Assembly: GCA_948567375.1 (NCBI GenBank)
Contig: OX419759.1
Location: 61,470,593-61,534,592 of the forward strand
Length of the DNA stretch: 64,000 nucleotides
Origin: Lunularia cruciata
Lineage: Eukaryota > Streptophyta > Marchantiopsida > Lunulariales > Lunulariaceae
Reading direction: 5' to 3'
Both the position numbers and the translations under genes were made by a program. The notes under the pieces are model-generated. The model was given only the letters and a program-made list of their open reading frames with translations, ran no database searches and was not told where the DNA came from. Numbering within the stretch: the stretch's first letter is position 1; each line of letters starts with the position of its first letter. Shown here piece by piece: positions 12,617 through 25,515 of this stretch.

Positions 12617-12784
12617 TTTTTTATTTCAATCTATAAAACAAGTGAGATAAGAACATGAACATTAAATTGCTTTAGATAAGAGATATATTTATCCATTACA
12701 TACATTATTACGGTGGTTGTCCATTATGGACTAGTTTAGTACTTTACCCATTATATTTGCTTAATCTAGACGCGTAGTCATCCG

Positions 12785-12858
12785 GGTCGCGTAGCGCAGT
12801 GGATTAGCGCGTCAGACTTCGGATCTGAAGGTCGGGGGTTCGAATCCCCTCGTGATCG
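12785..12858 (+). tRNA. tRNA-Arg (anticodon UCG)
   Basis: A 74-nt cloverleaf without intron. The acceptor stem GGTCGCG pairs with CGTGATC including two G-U pairs, with discriminator G. The D arm has GCGC/GCGC. The anticodon stem TCAGA/TCTGA encloses the loop CTTCGGA, so the anticodon is UCG, reading CGA (Arg). The T arm holds GGTTCGAATCC. The internal promoter boxes fall within the D and T arms as expected for RNA polymerase III. A T-run within the next 30-40 nt may end transcription (TTTTG at about 12879). Confidence 0.95.
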
Positions 12859-14672
12859 CGCGATGAGGGGCTTGCAATTTTGTATCTGTTCTCGTCCGAT
12901 ATCATCTTTTGCCCACATGTGATCTGAAAATCATCTTTCTCGATCCTCTCGGTTACTGTTACAACGGTAATACAGTACTCGTTATAAGTTGTGGAAGTTT
13001 CGCGTGGCTCTGCCCATGAGGTTATAAAGACCCTTTGAAAAGAATCACAATTTTCTTGTTATCTTGGAGGCACTTTTGTCTCAATCTACTCCATTCTGTC
13101 AACATATTCAAGCAATGTTGATAAAGCGATTGCATTCAGCAACTGATGCAACCAGAAAGGTACGCTTTGAATCGGAAAATCCAACTAATATGAATGAATT
13201 CTAGCAGCATTTGGATCCTGGAACTACACACCGCTGGAGAATGTCAGCAGCTTGAGTATTGAGGTGAGGTGAACTTATATGACGTGTACATCACGCATCA
13301 GCTGCAATTATACTTAGTCTAAGTGATTGTTTGGCCGACTGCGCGACTCCATATCCAGGAATCTCTCATGGTCATCGAGAACATGGTGTCGAGAATAGAA
13401 CTTGAATGACTCAGTAGTTTCGCCCTATTAACCACATGGGCACTCCCGCTTCTTTTGGTTATGGACTCATGTTAAGAAAGGAAGTTGGATTCTCATTACA
13501 GTATGCGAGCTAACTGCTGCTGTTCCTCGCATAAAACTGATCTATTCCAATCGGGCGAGTTTTGAGAAGGCGGCACGGCTTCAAAGAGAAAATAGAGCGG
13601 GGAGCATTTTTTTCAGCTGTTGTGGACAGTGGATGTTTAAGACTGTTGTTATCGGCCTCAAGTGTATAATCTCGGGAGATTCTCGCGTTTTTACCACTTC
13701 CTCGGTTGAGTCTTCTGGAGGAATTGTTTCCCGTTGAGCTTTGCTTCCAGTTTGATTTAATCGTACGCAACACAGACACCATCAAACACCACCATACGCA
13801 GATTGATGCATGTCATCCGATGGAGTCACAGTGCTAAGGGTACAATAGACTCTTCAACAGCTCTTCCTTGTCTGAACCTGAAAGAAGCATGCTCACAGTT
13901 CTGTCATGAGCCAGACTTTCCACAAAACGATTCGGCTGCTCCATTGGGTGCCTTCAGCTTTGAACTCACTGTGAGAAATCACGGCCGTTATTACGTCTCC
14001 CACCTTCAAATGTCAAACGGGCAACTCAGGGTTCTCCGAAAGCCTTGGTTATTATGCGTACGGTTTGCTTCTCATCCTCACCAGTTACAAGAATTTCTGG
14101 CAATTATAGGTCACAGTAAAGCTGTTCATGTGCTCTGTTTCAAGTAATGATCAGAGCACATTAGCAGCTTCAATTCCTTTTAAGCTTTGTGACTGGAACA
14201 TACCTCCGAGAAACATGGGCAGTGGACCAGATTCCCAGTGTCATCTTTCCTATCATTTTACCCTTATTTAGCATAAAATCAGCCCTTACAGCATACATAA
14301 GCAATATGTGTGACCGCAGAGGGATATTGAGATGAATCTAACTTCGTCGGATTTTATTGGATCTCCAGTCTTTTACATCACTTCTAACCAAGCCAAATTA
14401 TATGCTTTCAGGACAGGTTAGAACAGGTTCACTATAACGAAATCGCACTTTGCGAGGAACAATACTCTTGCTGACAGAATTGAACATGCTAACATATTTA
14501 CCGAAATGCTTATCCTTCTTGTTTTCCTATAGCTATGAGCTCTGCAGGGTTAACTTCTGCTTACTGTCTATCCCCAGTTGGAAGAAAGAGCCACAGTGCA
14601 ATACTTGAATACTAAAGAACTTTGAAACTTATTATATGAGAGAGCAAAGTAGTTTATCTGCATCTTCTAAGA
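12859..14672. other. Intergenic, nothing firm
   Basis: No recognisable gene. A 91-residue minus-strand frame at 13510-13785 (Ser, Asn and Arg rich) has no domain I know and no supporting splice context. The right part probably contains the 3' UTR of the BAHD gene. Confidence 0.4.
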
Positions 14673-16757
14673 TTATGAGATAAGATGAAGGAATTCTGGG
14701 TCGTCCAGAAGGACCTTCATAGCTTCTGGAGTGAAGCCAATTTTAAGTACGGCGCTATACTCAGACTCAGGTGCCGCAGGCTCGATCGTTGTATACCCCA
14801 TGACAAGAGAAGACCAGACTTCATTCGTGTCAAAGAAGAACGGTTTTGCTGAACCAAAGGCCAAGTTATAGAAACAAAAGCGCAGCCATGAACTAGCGAT
14901 GACAAATCGAACTGTGATAGGGGGCTCGCTCGATTTCTCTGCCTCGTCTGTCTCAGTTAAAAGTTTTCTAGATCTGTAATCCTGAATCATCTGCAGGTGG
15001 CGATTCAGCAGTTCTACAGAGGTTTCTGGGGTTACAGATTTAACAGTTCTATGGATTTCGGACGCTGCACTCATAAACGATTCTTTAGATAGCTCAGAAC
15101 CTGTGACTAGACGCAGGGCAGTAAGAAGCTGAACATTGCCGAAGAAGGTTTCTGGAAGAGGCGGATCACTCCATCTTTTTCTGCCCTCAATTGAAAACGC
15201 TAGAAGCACTGGGTCACTGATGCTCATACCATCTGCAGAAGAGGGAATTCTTGCTATGCATCGCCAAAGGACAGCCGATATGCACTCAAAAGTGCTTAAA
15301 GGACTCGAGAGTTGAGATTCAGAAGTTTCGCTCTCGTCAGCTCTTTTCTTAAGTTCGTCAATGACCGCCTTCTTGAGAGGGAGAAGTTTGCGAGATAATG
15401 GAGGAATATCGAAGAATTCAGCTTTGAGTGACATCCCCAAAACATCATCAAGGTTTTTCGTCTCAGGTGAGATCTCCAGGATATGTGCCTGATCGAGGAG
15501 AGACGGAGCTAGTGAACGATCGTGACAAGGGGAAATCGTTGTAGAGCCCGTGGCAGACACTTCGGCCCAAGCTTCAACAAAGAGACTGAATGCACAGCCG
15601 TCCGTGGTCATGTGATTGAAATTGAGACCCAGGCAAACTCCTCCACATTTGAACCTAGTGACCTGCACGCTTACATGGCGCCAGCTTTGTTATATTCAGG
15701 TGGGAAATTCTACAAACATGAGCTCGTTGGCATGCGCGGAATCTTTAGCTTGCATGTAGAACCTTCTCTGTTCTCTTTTGTGAGACTTTCACACCATATC
15801 AAAATCCGGAGTAAATGAGTACTAATAAATCCTTGCTACAAGAAAACAGAGCTCGGTGCTGTAACCAAGATTTGCAGTGATCTGAGTGTTGTGATTAGTT
15901 CATGCAAGTTCACCTTCTTCTCTTTTTGATATTTGAACTTCCAATCTGGTTTTGTATATGAACTCCAAAACTATAGGAAGTTTCTTAAACTAAGTAAGCA
16001 TAGCAAATAACTCGCCGATCGATCTTCTCAAATTTATGATCAGCAACATCACTGTTCTGAATACCTAAAAGCTATAAGGAAAAATTGCAAAGGACTGACA
16101 AATATTTCACAGCACATTGTATGTATGCAGGCACGAAACAAGAGAGTTTATTAAGTAAACGAGAAAAAAATTCATCAAATCAGCGGCATAAAGCTGGCAA
16201 TCAAAGCAGATACTTACCTGGACAATCAACGAAGGGTATTCCTTACTGTCAGTTGACTTGCTAGAACGCCTAGGTTCGAAGCCTGGTACTGCAAATTCTC
16301 CGGTCAGCACACTCGATGCCTGGAAGTCGTGAAAGTTCACGACCTTGTCTATCTCATCATCGATAGCTGCTTCAACAAAAATTACTCCCTCGTCGTCGCA
16401 GACAAGGTTTCGTACCGACACATCTTCCGCAACTATCCACTTCCCGGCCATTGGATAGAAGGGAACCAAAACTTTGCTCAGAGATTCCTTTAGCTTATGA
16501 ACGAAATCTGTGTAACTACATAAGTTCGTACTGTCAAGCCGGTAGAACAAAACAAGAGGAATGTAGAAGTCCACGTTCAAGAGATCGAAAATGCACGGGT
16601 ATAAAACTCCCGGATGCTCGGTTTTCGAGCTCGGCTTGATCCTACTTATTACCACTTCACTTAGCACTGACGGCATAGCTCCTGCAGCTGGACTTGGCTC
16701 CATACCCCGCTTCTTCGAACTACAAACAACAGGGATAGTAACTGTCATCAAAAGCAT
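14673..16757 (-). CDS. BAHD acyltransferase (HCT-like), two exons
   Basis: BAHD enzymes transfer acyl groups from acyl-CoA to alcohols or amines in plant phenolic, alkaloid and wax metabolism, in the cytosol. Exons 16218-16757 and 14673-15662 (minus strand) join at CAG|gtaagt and gcag|GTC in phase 0 to give 509 residues; the family is usually 430-460. The first ATG is used. A start at residue 19 (MEPSPAAG) would remove an extra N-terminal segment. Family features include FYRLD, LSKVLVPFYPMAGKW and EGVIFVEA in exon 1. The catalytic HxxxD motif is HMTTD at about 197-201, right after the intron, the usual BAHD intron position. The second family motif, DFGWG, is degenerate: the matching place (about 447-451) reads LAFGS, lacking Asp and Trp. 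Such changes are known in divergent BAHD members, so activity and substrate cannot be predicted. Confidence 0.9.
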
Positions 16758-18848
16758 GAACCTCCGTCACAGAAAGCCTAGGCTTTGTAATGCGAAGCAA
16801 CTTTTACCGGCTAATTCTGTGCTGTGCATTGTAAACGCATGCACAGCACAATCGGGAGACATGAAAACCAGACAGTCAAGCTATGCAGGAACAGACTTTC
16901 AGTACCCTTGGAGCTCAAATCCAGCTACACTGAGATTGTTTAACCAGGCAATTCCTCAAATTTGCCTGGTTATTCAGTCGCACTCAATCAAGTCCTATTC
17001 TCACAGTCTATGAAAATGAAACATTCACATCCTGTGCGTTCCATTTCAAGGACGTACCATCAATTCCTTCCACTACCTGCTTCACATCAAGGGGGGAGCA
17101 TAATCGCATCTGGAAGATGTAAGAGATGAACCTTCTGGGCAAGTGTTTGTTGTGCAGAATATGCGAGGAGAAGGACTCCGATCGGTGCTGAATGCTCTCT
17201 CCAGGCAAATTGATCCACCTCAAAGTTGTCCCAAATGTCAATATGAACCAGCAAGAACCATTGAACTTCACCAAATTATTGCGAACTTGCACTGCCTTAC
17301 ATCGCACGAAACATGTCTACTCTCCCTGATATTTCTGTTGACCTCCAGCTTGGGACTCATGCTCGAAATCGCAACTCGACTTTGCGACTGACATGGCTTG
17401 ACTGGGACGGGAGATAACCTGTGTTAACAAAAGTCCCCGACCTTAAGACTTGGGGCCTGAAGACTGAAAGAGAGCTTGAAGGTTGAGCTCAGAATAAACG
17501 TACTCGAACGGCAGCTTGAATGTCAAATCCCGACATGTCCTTACTGAACTCATTCGTACTGAAATGGAACTTTCCATATTTGTAAAATACTATTGAAATT
17601 GTCGTGTACCGATCCGATACACCACTAAAATTTGCGACGACAAAATCAAAAGAGCGCTCCAACGAGTATTTGCAGGGTCCAAAGTTGTGACTAAAAGAAC
17701 GGTTGGTACGTGCGCCTGGGACGGAACTATGTGACAAAATTTCCAGTAAGAAAGTATGTCTCTATTGCACTCAAAATTTGAGTCCTCTCAACGAACACTC
17801 GATTTAGGTTTACAACGAGGAATGACAGGACATCAGTGGTACGAAACCGCGTTTCGATTGCATCAGCCGACGAGCTTGCAGTCCAGTTTTGTCACTGGAG
17901 ACCAGTGTTCCATCTAATCTTTCAGTCAATAAATAAGTGTTTGGCGTTACCGATCAAAATCGACGCGCTCAAGATCGCACTCGCTCTAACCGACAGAGAT
18001 CTCACAGATGTAGAAGTGGGCAAAGCGATCCTCAACAGCGAGATCTACAGATATTTGTAGCATTGCATTCCCGTCAATATACCCGGGGGTCGAACCCCAC
18101 AACCCTGCCCTCCTGAGGGAAACAAAAGGGAGGCAAATGGGGAGAAAGAATCCCCATGTCGAATAGACCTTAACCAACGAACAGTAAGTAGGGACAATCG
18201 TGTATTGATCTGTCAAAGTCTGAACTGCAGATGATGGTAAAACTTCCACCCTTTCCATCCTCGCTTTTGCATTTCTCAAATAAATCCACTTACAACTGCC
18301 AATGCAAGGAGCATGTAGGAGGTCAACTCAACGGTAAGCAGCAGCTAAGGAGGGAGGTAGTCGGCCCGTCTTCCTGAACAATGAGAGAAGAACTCGGGGC
18401 ACACCGTAACGGACATCTCAAGATTTTAAACTCTGTCTACCTAACTTCACTTTTGATTGATGACTATCATGACCTTTTCTGGGAGGTGTGGACCACAGCT
18501 TGTTTGCAGAGCATCTCCATTATACAGGTACTACTCTTCACTGTAGACACCAATACTAAATGTAACTTAAGTGACATGGCACAATCTTTCAATACAGAAC
18601 AAAACTGTTTCGGACAATAAACAAATCTGCATATTGAGCTCTGCGTAGGCACTGCACGGCCTTTTCCTGCATGACTAACCGCGCCAGACCAGCAACTCAT
18701 GCGTTAACACCAGCCGGTGCGGTCTCGCTGACAGAACCCAAACTCCTTGATCAGAAGTTACTGACCGAAAACGTCAGCCCTTGTCAAGACCCGACTTACC
18801 AGACAACTTGCCTCACGACCAAAAAGTTTGCAGCTTGCAGTTTGTAGC
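16758..18848. other. BAHD upstream region and TRAP-alpha downstream region
   Basis: No convincing gene. Two short inverted repeats lie just upstream of the BAHD start: GTGCTGTGCAT/ATGCACAGCAC (16819-16849) and AACCAGGCAA/TTGCCTGGTT (16942-16971). Open frames here show no recognisable domain. Confidence 0.4.
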
Positions 18849-21800
18849 CTACTTTTTCTTCTTGCTCTTTGACATAGCAATGCTGGTGGATCGCTTTGCT
18901 GTGAAAGAGGTTCCCTGCATTTTCGATATTACACATGCAGTTGGTTAGAAACAATGCCTGACTTGGCACCCATCTTCGTTGGCAGAACCCAAATATACAC
19001 TAGGATGGATTATAAAACCGCTCACTGCCATAGCAAACCAATCCCTCCTGCGGCCTTGCTGAGCTGTATGAAGCAGAAAATTGCACCAGGTTGTCTGGCT
19101 ACCCAGTGAGAGTGCTGACAGTTTTGACGACTGATAGCTAGGGCCAATCTACATATGTATGTATGGATCCAAAAATAGCTCTCGCTGTGCAAAGGTCTCA
19201 GATCGTGTCAAACACTCGTGTGATATTACTATAATTCATTATAAAGAAAATCGATCCCACGGTGTAAACATTCAATGTCTCGGCTGCCAGAAAAGGCTAC
19301 AAGAGACTCGATAGAGATTGTGAAAAGGACCTGCAGCCATTCGTTGGTGGAGGCATCGGTTCCGCGAGTGCCCGTTTCTACTTTCTTGGTCCTTCGAGTT
19401 TTCTGCACAATTTTGCATGAAATGACGATTCAGTCACATTTGCGCGAAGGGAAGTAAGATAATACAAGGAATCATACCATACCTCAAGCGTCCGCTTAAA
19501 CGGCTTATATGCCACATTGGCAAATCCATGATAAAGCTACTGGACCCATTGGGCTAGTAGGCAGTGCTTCTGATTCTCAGGTACCAGAAGCGACAGCTTC
19601 TAGCAGGATAACATCGACAGCCGTCCCCATATCATCACACAACTCTTTCTGTACACCTACCAAGTTATGAACTCGCAGCGTAATGACTTGCAACTTCTAC
19701 TGCTTTTGTACACCATGGAAGGTCGTCCGCTAGTGATGCGTGCAAGCTCTAAATACAACATTGTAGAGAATATCGAGGGTTGAAGCAAGGGTGCAAGAGG
19801 ACCCACCTTGGAAAGCCTTTGAACTTGTCCATACACCCACATACCGGCAAGACCGAGCAAGCCCATTCCCAAAGTAATGAGAAAAAGTGTTTCGCCACTG
19901 AAAAACCCATGGGCCTCAATCACCTCAACTGTACCGTTGTAAAACACAGTCCTGTGTGGTTGGTCATCAATGTCGTAGTAGATACTGGCGACAAGGGCAA
20001 AACCACCCGGCTGCAGATGATTGCCGATATTGAACGTCAGAACTGTCCATGATGCTCACACATATGGTCAGCGAGTCCTGTGGAGTCCAAAATACTTTGA
20101 AATTGTATAACTGGATGATGGATCAGTACTCTAGCTTACAGTAGTCAACTGAAACTATGCCGGTATATTTCACGTACTGCAACTCGTCGCGAATGATAGA
20201 GACTGGAATTTTAAATCAAAGCTCATATATCAGGATCAGTAGTTTTCATCTTTTGGTCCTAAATCAAAAATTGAAAACTTGTTTGCGACCTACAAGTATA
20301 TGAAATATAAAGCTCTGGAACAGAGTGTCGCACCTGCAGGTACTTGCTGATGGTGAACGAGTAAGGGAAAGATGCTTGAACACCGGGAGGAACAGTGGCA
20401 TTTGCAAATTCCTGCGGTAATAGATGGTACAACTTGTCAATATACCGTTAATACATCCCAACTATTCACGCATTCCGTCGAGCCATTTCAAGCACACATG
20501 TTTAATTAGCCTATATCTACAAGTTTGCAGCACTACCTTGACACAGCAACTACCATTCTGGTGACAGTCGTGAGGAAAAGTAAATAAAACCACTCCGCTG
20601 ACAAACCTACATCATGCATGTGAGCAATTCGTTTTGACTTTCGAAACGTTTAAAATACAGACAGTGGCAGTTTACATACCTGTGCAGTGAAGTTCTGGAC
20701 GAAGATTCTGTGATCGAAAGGCAGGTTGATGCTGGCTCTAACGGAGGTAACCTTCAAAGGAGATTCTCCTGGGCACAGAGAATGTTATGGTATGAGAAGG
20801 TATTGTACTGAAGGGGATGAATCATCCGCTGAAAGAAAAATATCTCATGTTTACCCGAGAGCAGAGGAGGCCTTCCTAAGGCCCACCCGTGGTGCTTTGA
20901 CCCAGGAGTTCTGCCCTACAATTAACAAACGTCTTGGTCTTGTCCTGATAAATAATTGAGCTATACCTAGAAGTTGAAAAGTATTGCACTTGTCCAACGC
21001 AGAGGAAACTACTGCTGGAGCTTCTACGTTAATAAATGTATTGAGGTTTTTAATCTGTAAAATTCATAAAATTGGAGAAGTTCCTGATTGTCAAAACCAC
21101 TGTAAATGAACTAGATTTGTCATTTATAATTTCTCGAATTAGAGTGACTGAATTTTCGAGTGACACCAAAGTACTGGTGGTTTTAGCTGGTTAATCCGGG
21201 ATCAACTAAAGCAGATCTCGACCTGCTTCTGTCAGGTCACAGCATTTTCGGGCTCTCAATCTAGGCTCAGCCTCGATTCAGAAGAGCAGGGCTATCGTGT
21301 TATCGCCCTGACCATCCTCAGGCCACCTAGTGGTGTGAGATCCTTGCGCGACGGGAGCGCCTGGACGTGGCGTAAATATGGTCCAAAGGCTGCGTGTCAG
21401 AGCCACACGGAATTGCTTCCCCAATCCTAGATATTTTAGCTACGGCCTGTACCAGCAGTGGGCCCATTTTGTAACACATCTCTCGTTAGCGATTCAAACA
21501 CCTCGCCATTTTATGTTGATTCACAGGAAAAGCACTCCGTTTGACCTAACTTGCTGATAACTCTCCTTGAAGACCTGACAGGTGATCATGTTCATATGTC
21601 ATGTTATATAATGACATCTTTTCTATGCCCCTTACATGGTATCGGCTACAAAAAATTGTTTGCTCTTTCTTTGCCAAATTCCTAATTTGAGCTTGAGAGT
21701 TCCGTAGTCTCCTCCATCTCTTTGAATAACATGACATGAATTACCAAACATTGGTCTGAAAGGGCAGAAAAATTCGAGTTATACAGCAGTACGCTTGGTA

Positions 21801-22776
21801 AAGTTACATACCAGAATTTCTTACTCCAACAATGATCTCGGAAGATTCTCCTGCTGTGATCACTGTAAACACACAACCACGACTAATGAGCGACAGGAGC
21901 CCGTACCAGTAGAAAGGACCCGACTTATGCAACGCAAGGAGTAAGCGACCAGAGAAGTCCATCTCTGGTGTCAAACGGTGGTATGAAGTTACAAGATTGA
22001 AATTTCGAGAAGATCCTGTCTATTGCATCATCATCGTCATATAGTGAAACAAAATCATTTACAAGGGGTGCAATAAATCCGCGAAGTTCGCTAGTGGATG
22101 GCGGAACCCTAAGTTCTAATTCAGAATCACGAGTATACTTACTTTTCTCAGTGTTCTTCGGAAAATGATAGACAGTTTCTACTCCTGGTGCGGATCCCAG
22201 TAAGTCGCCGCTAAAGAAATCATCGACTCCCTCACCAACCAATCCCACTTCACCGCCGTCGGCTGCTCCTCCTACCTCTTCTTCAATTACATCCTCGCTT
22301 CCAGCTGGAGTCCGGACCAAATTATTCAGAACATGGCAGATCAGACAGGCATAAACCCCCAAGAAACTCCATAAAATAAGTACAGGACGCTCTTATACAA
22401 ATCGCGCACCCCTATGCTTTAAAAACAACAATCATGAATCAGAGCCGCCCTACTCACTCCCATCCAATCATGCTGACCCATATATGAGATCCCAAACGCA
22501 GTACCAATCAAGACAAGCCTCCCGGCCATGGCTAATCTACGTATGAGCTCCCTGTTCGAGCTATACATCCGATGCTTGACTAAATCTGACCAATAGTCCG
22601 GCATGCACATCAACAACTTTCCATACTCCAAAATCCTCCCCAGTTAACAGAACTCCAAGTAGAAAGCGTCAGAATCATTAAACCCTGGAATGCATACCTG
22701 CCAAGGGTGCGGCAACAAGGAGAAACAGGAGCGACGACAGCATAAGCAGCTGCGAAATCCTCTTGAGGCAAGCCAT
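18849..22776 (-). CDS. SSR1: Translocon-associated protein subunit alpha (TRAP-alpha, SSR1)
   Basis: TRAP-alpha is a single-pass ER membrane protein of the TRAP complex, which sits beside the Sec61 channel and helps certain proteins translocate. Eight minus-strand exons: 22698-22776, 22143-22304, 21812-21862, 20680-20768, 20334-20411, 19807-20010, 19331-19402 and 18849-18914, all GT-AG and phase-consistent, give 266 residues, the normal plant length. Residues 1-26 form a signal peptide (MACLKR then a Leu-rich core). An acidic stretch (about 30-60) is followed by the family signature GVETVYHFPKN. The lumenal beta-rich domain carries sequons at N123, N131 and N178 (NFT, NAT, NGT). The membrane helix is about 194-213, followed by YGQ. 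The cytosolic tail has KTRRTKKVETGT and NEWLQ and ends in SKSKKKK. No break is seen. Confidence 0.95.
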
Positions 22777-23601
22777 CGTGAAAGAAGTCGATCGATCAAT
22801 CAATCAAATCTGCTCTGCAAAGCATGCACAACCAGATCAGGTCAACCAACTCCCCTCCAAAAGCATCCACCACCCAAACTCTTCTCAATAAGGAAACTTC
22901 TCACATGAAGAACAAGTCGCAAAACACTCACATATCAAATTCGCTGAAGCTGACAGATCAATACGGTACGCACACTTGCAGAACTATACGAACGAACTGC
23001 GGAATCACAACTCCAGGTCTCGTAAGATGACCGACTCGAGGCCCGGCGTCTCAAAAGACCGTGCGCGTGTGTCTTGTGCTCTGACACTCATCAGGCTGCC
23101 GGCCTCGAGTCGCACAGAACTCGGCCCCGCTAAACATTGCATCAGTTCCCTGTAACCCGCTCTAGGCTCTGGTAATAAGGCAGTATGATTAGGTAAAGCA
23201 AACTTTTAATCTGCGCCTTCTCGGACTTAGGCACTAATACGGTTTGCTACACATGCTCCCTTGTTACTAAGTGGATCTTAGCGGGGAGGTCTCTGCCTAA
23301 TTTCCCTCTTTAGCAAATGGTTTGACTTATGATGCTGCCGTTTATGCCGACGACTTTGGTGAAGTTGACACCGCGTTCGGCCGGGGGATACATGACCCCG
23401 TCGTCCCGACAATGCCAAGGCAGCGGAACTCTATAACTGCAGTGACCACAAAGTTTACGTGGTCGGCATAGTTGCTGATTCATGACAATACAAGCAATAA
23501 TCAAGTGGCAGTAGCCAATCAAGGAGGTAGAAGCCTGTACATTCAGCAGGAGATTTCATGGTCTCTTTCAATTAGATTACGCTGTTCATCGTAATGAAAG
23601 A
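22777..23601. promoter_or_regulatory. TRAP-alpha upstream region
   Basis: Directly upstream of the TRAP-alpha start on the minus strand, so it should hold its 5' UTR and promoter. The start codon context is CACGATGG. No TATA box stands out, which is common for housekeeping genes. I see no other gene. Confidence 0.4.
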
Positions 23602-23696
23602 AAGCGACCGCGTAGAAAAAACGAAGGCCGGGAAAACCCCATCAAGCCGTACAAGGGAGAGAAAAAAAAGGAAAATGAGGCTAAGCCCAATAGAGT
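23602..23696 (-). mobile_element. LINE 3'-end relic
   Basis: About 95 bp match the 35.5-kb LINE 3' end in the same orientation: GACCGCGTAGAA, then CCCCATCAAGCCGTACAAGG, then GCCCAATAGAGT. It begins and ends abruptly and carries no coding sequence, as expected of a 5'-truncated LINE insertion. Confidence 0.7.
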
Positions 23697-24191
23697 TCAT
23701 CGTAATCGTAATTAGTGTTGTAAAACGTACATATGTCATCTTGGTGAGCTCTTAAATACATCTTATTGTAGCTAAAACCCCACTCTTTTACGTCCACGAT
23801 TAAATATACACCCTGCGTCGGAATGTGCAGAACCGATGTGGACAAAATATATTTTCACAAGAGACATAAAGTTTTGATCAAGGAGACATTCGTGAAGAAA
23901 ATTAGCTTACTTACTACACCTAACAGCAATGTTTACTCAATACACCTAACAGCAATGGCTACCGCAGCTAGTGTGATCCACGTTCACTTCTGCTTACTAA
24001 ATACCTTCTTATACCGACTCCCTCCAGTATGCATTAGGGGTTCTCAGATCTCGGATCAACGGATTTCTATATACTTTTACTGACAACGAAAAATATTTGA
24101 TGCGTATCCATAGAGAAAAGCAGAAGTTCCATAAAACTTTAGAGTTTGAAAAATAAATTTCAAATTTAGGTTTTCAAGTTTAAGAGTGAAA

Positions 24192-24227
24192 ATGCGACCG
24201 CGTAGAGAACATGAAGGATGGGAAGGA
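24192..24227 (-). mobile_element. Short LINE 3'-tail relic
   Basis: About 36 bp (GCGACCGCGTAGAGAACATG, then AAGGATGGGAAGGA) match only the very end of the LINE tail. It is the shortest of the four copies. Confidence 0.55.
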
Positions 24228-24232
24228 TGTTT

Positions 24233-25006
24233 CAAGTTTAGGTTATAAGATTTAACGGGTGATCTTGAACCCATAAAAAATTATGAATCCCATTTTAGAT
24301 TATTGCTAAACTTTTCTAAGGCTACGAAATTTTGACTCGTAAATCTTAATGTACTCTCACGCTACCATAAATTACTTATAGACTTTTACGGGTCTGAGAA
24401 AAGATAAATATGAAATCCTTTATTATTTTATTATTGATCAATATTTAAGTTATATACGAGAGAGTGCACACCTATGTTTACACGATGATGAAAGCCATAT
24501 AAGAAATAGATTGCTCAAATAATAAATAGTTTGATATTTTTTGAGGTGTGTTATAAAACATTGCAAAAATTACCATTTTATTAAGATGTGTATTTTATAT
24601 TATGTGTATTTACTAGTGTCATTTAGATCAATTAAATTTTGAGATAAGATTAATAAATGTTATAAGTAGTGCTACTTTGGTACTTTTACTGTATGTTAAT
24701 CATTTTCAGAGTATACATCAAATCTTCTACGCTTCATAGAGTATGTTTGTAGATATTTGTTAGAAAAAAAAGGGATATTTGTCTGTAATTAAATTTTGTT
24801 TATATACACTGTATTTTCCTTGAAGCCGTACATGTTAATTTAATTAATAAGATAAGATTAGTGGATATAAGTAGTGTTGGCTTCTTTATTTTCCCTGTAT
24901 GTCATATATTTGTAGTTAAGTATGAAGTACATTAATATTAAAATAATTTAAATTTCATATGTGCTTTAAAATATTGAAACATGCATATTTTCATGTTTAT
25001 ATAATA
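24233..25006. other. AT-rich spacer left of the Harbinger element
   Basis: Strongly AT-rich with many short homopolymer and TATA-like runs. No gene or clear repeat was seen. It borders the 9.4-kb Harbinger element. Confidence 0.5.
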
Positions 25007-25515
25007 GGGGTTTCAGAAATAGGCTTAACGGATGTCTACAGGATAAATAACAAACTTTGTAATAATTTTTAGTGAACTCTGTAATGATACAAGATTGTAA
25101 TAACTGAACGCTCTGTAACTTTAGTTAAGGGATATATTTTGCAAATTGCATTCATTTAAAAAAACAAATCATATGTTTCGGATGTTTGGGAATATCGGAA
25201 CTAAATAAATGATTGTCAAAAAGAGTGACGTGTTTCCTCAAGAAGGTGGCCACGTGGTCATTTGAGTCACGTATGATTGATGATCTGGTTTCCGTATTCA
25301 AGATCCAAAATGGCCCCACCCAACAATTCAAATTTCTAAACTCAAATTCACCACCCTCTGGAGCAAATGTGCGAGTTGTCAAGCAACTAACGGCGGTTTT
25401 GTAGTTTCACATTGGTGTGGGAAATGATCAGCACCACCGTGCGGCAACCAAGAAATTGATTAAAAGGCAATGATTTTGACTATTCTTACGCTAGGAGTGC
25501 AACAAACTTTTTGCA

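Noticed and set aside
17008-17307. 99-codon minus-strand frame between BAHD and TRAP-alpha
   Set aside because: No domain, no splice context linking it to either gene, and a plus-strand frame overlaps it.
18381-18620. 79-codon plus-strand frame downstream of TRAP-alpha
   Set aside because: No recognisable features. It lies in the 3' flank of the minus-strand gene.
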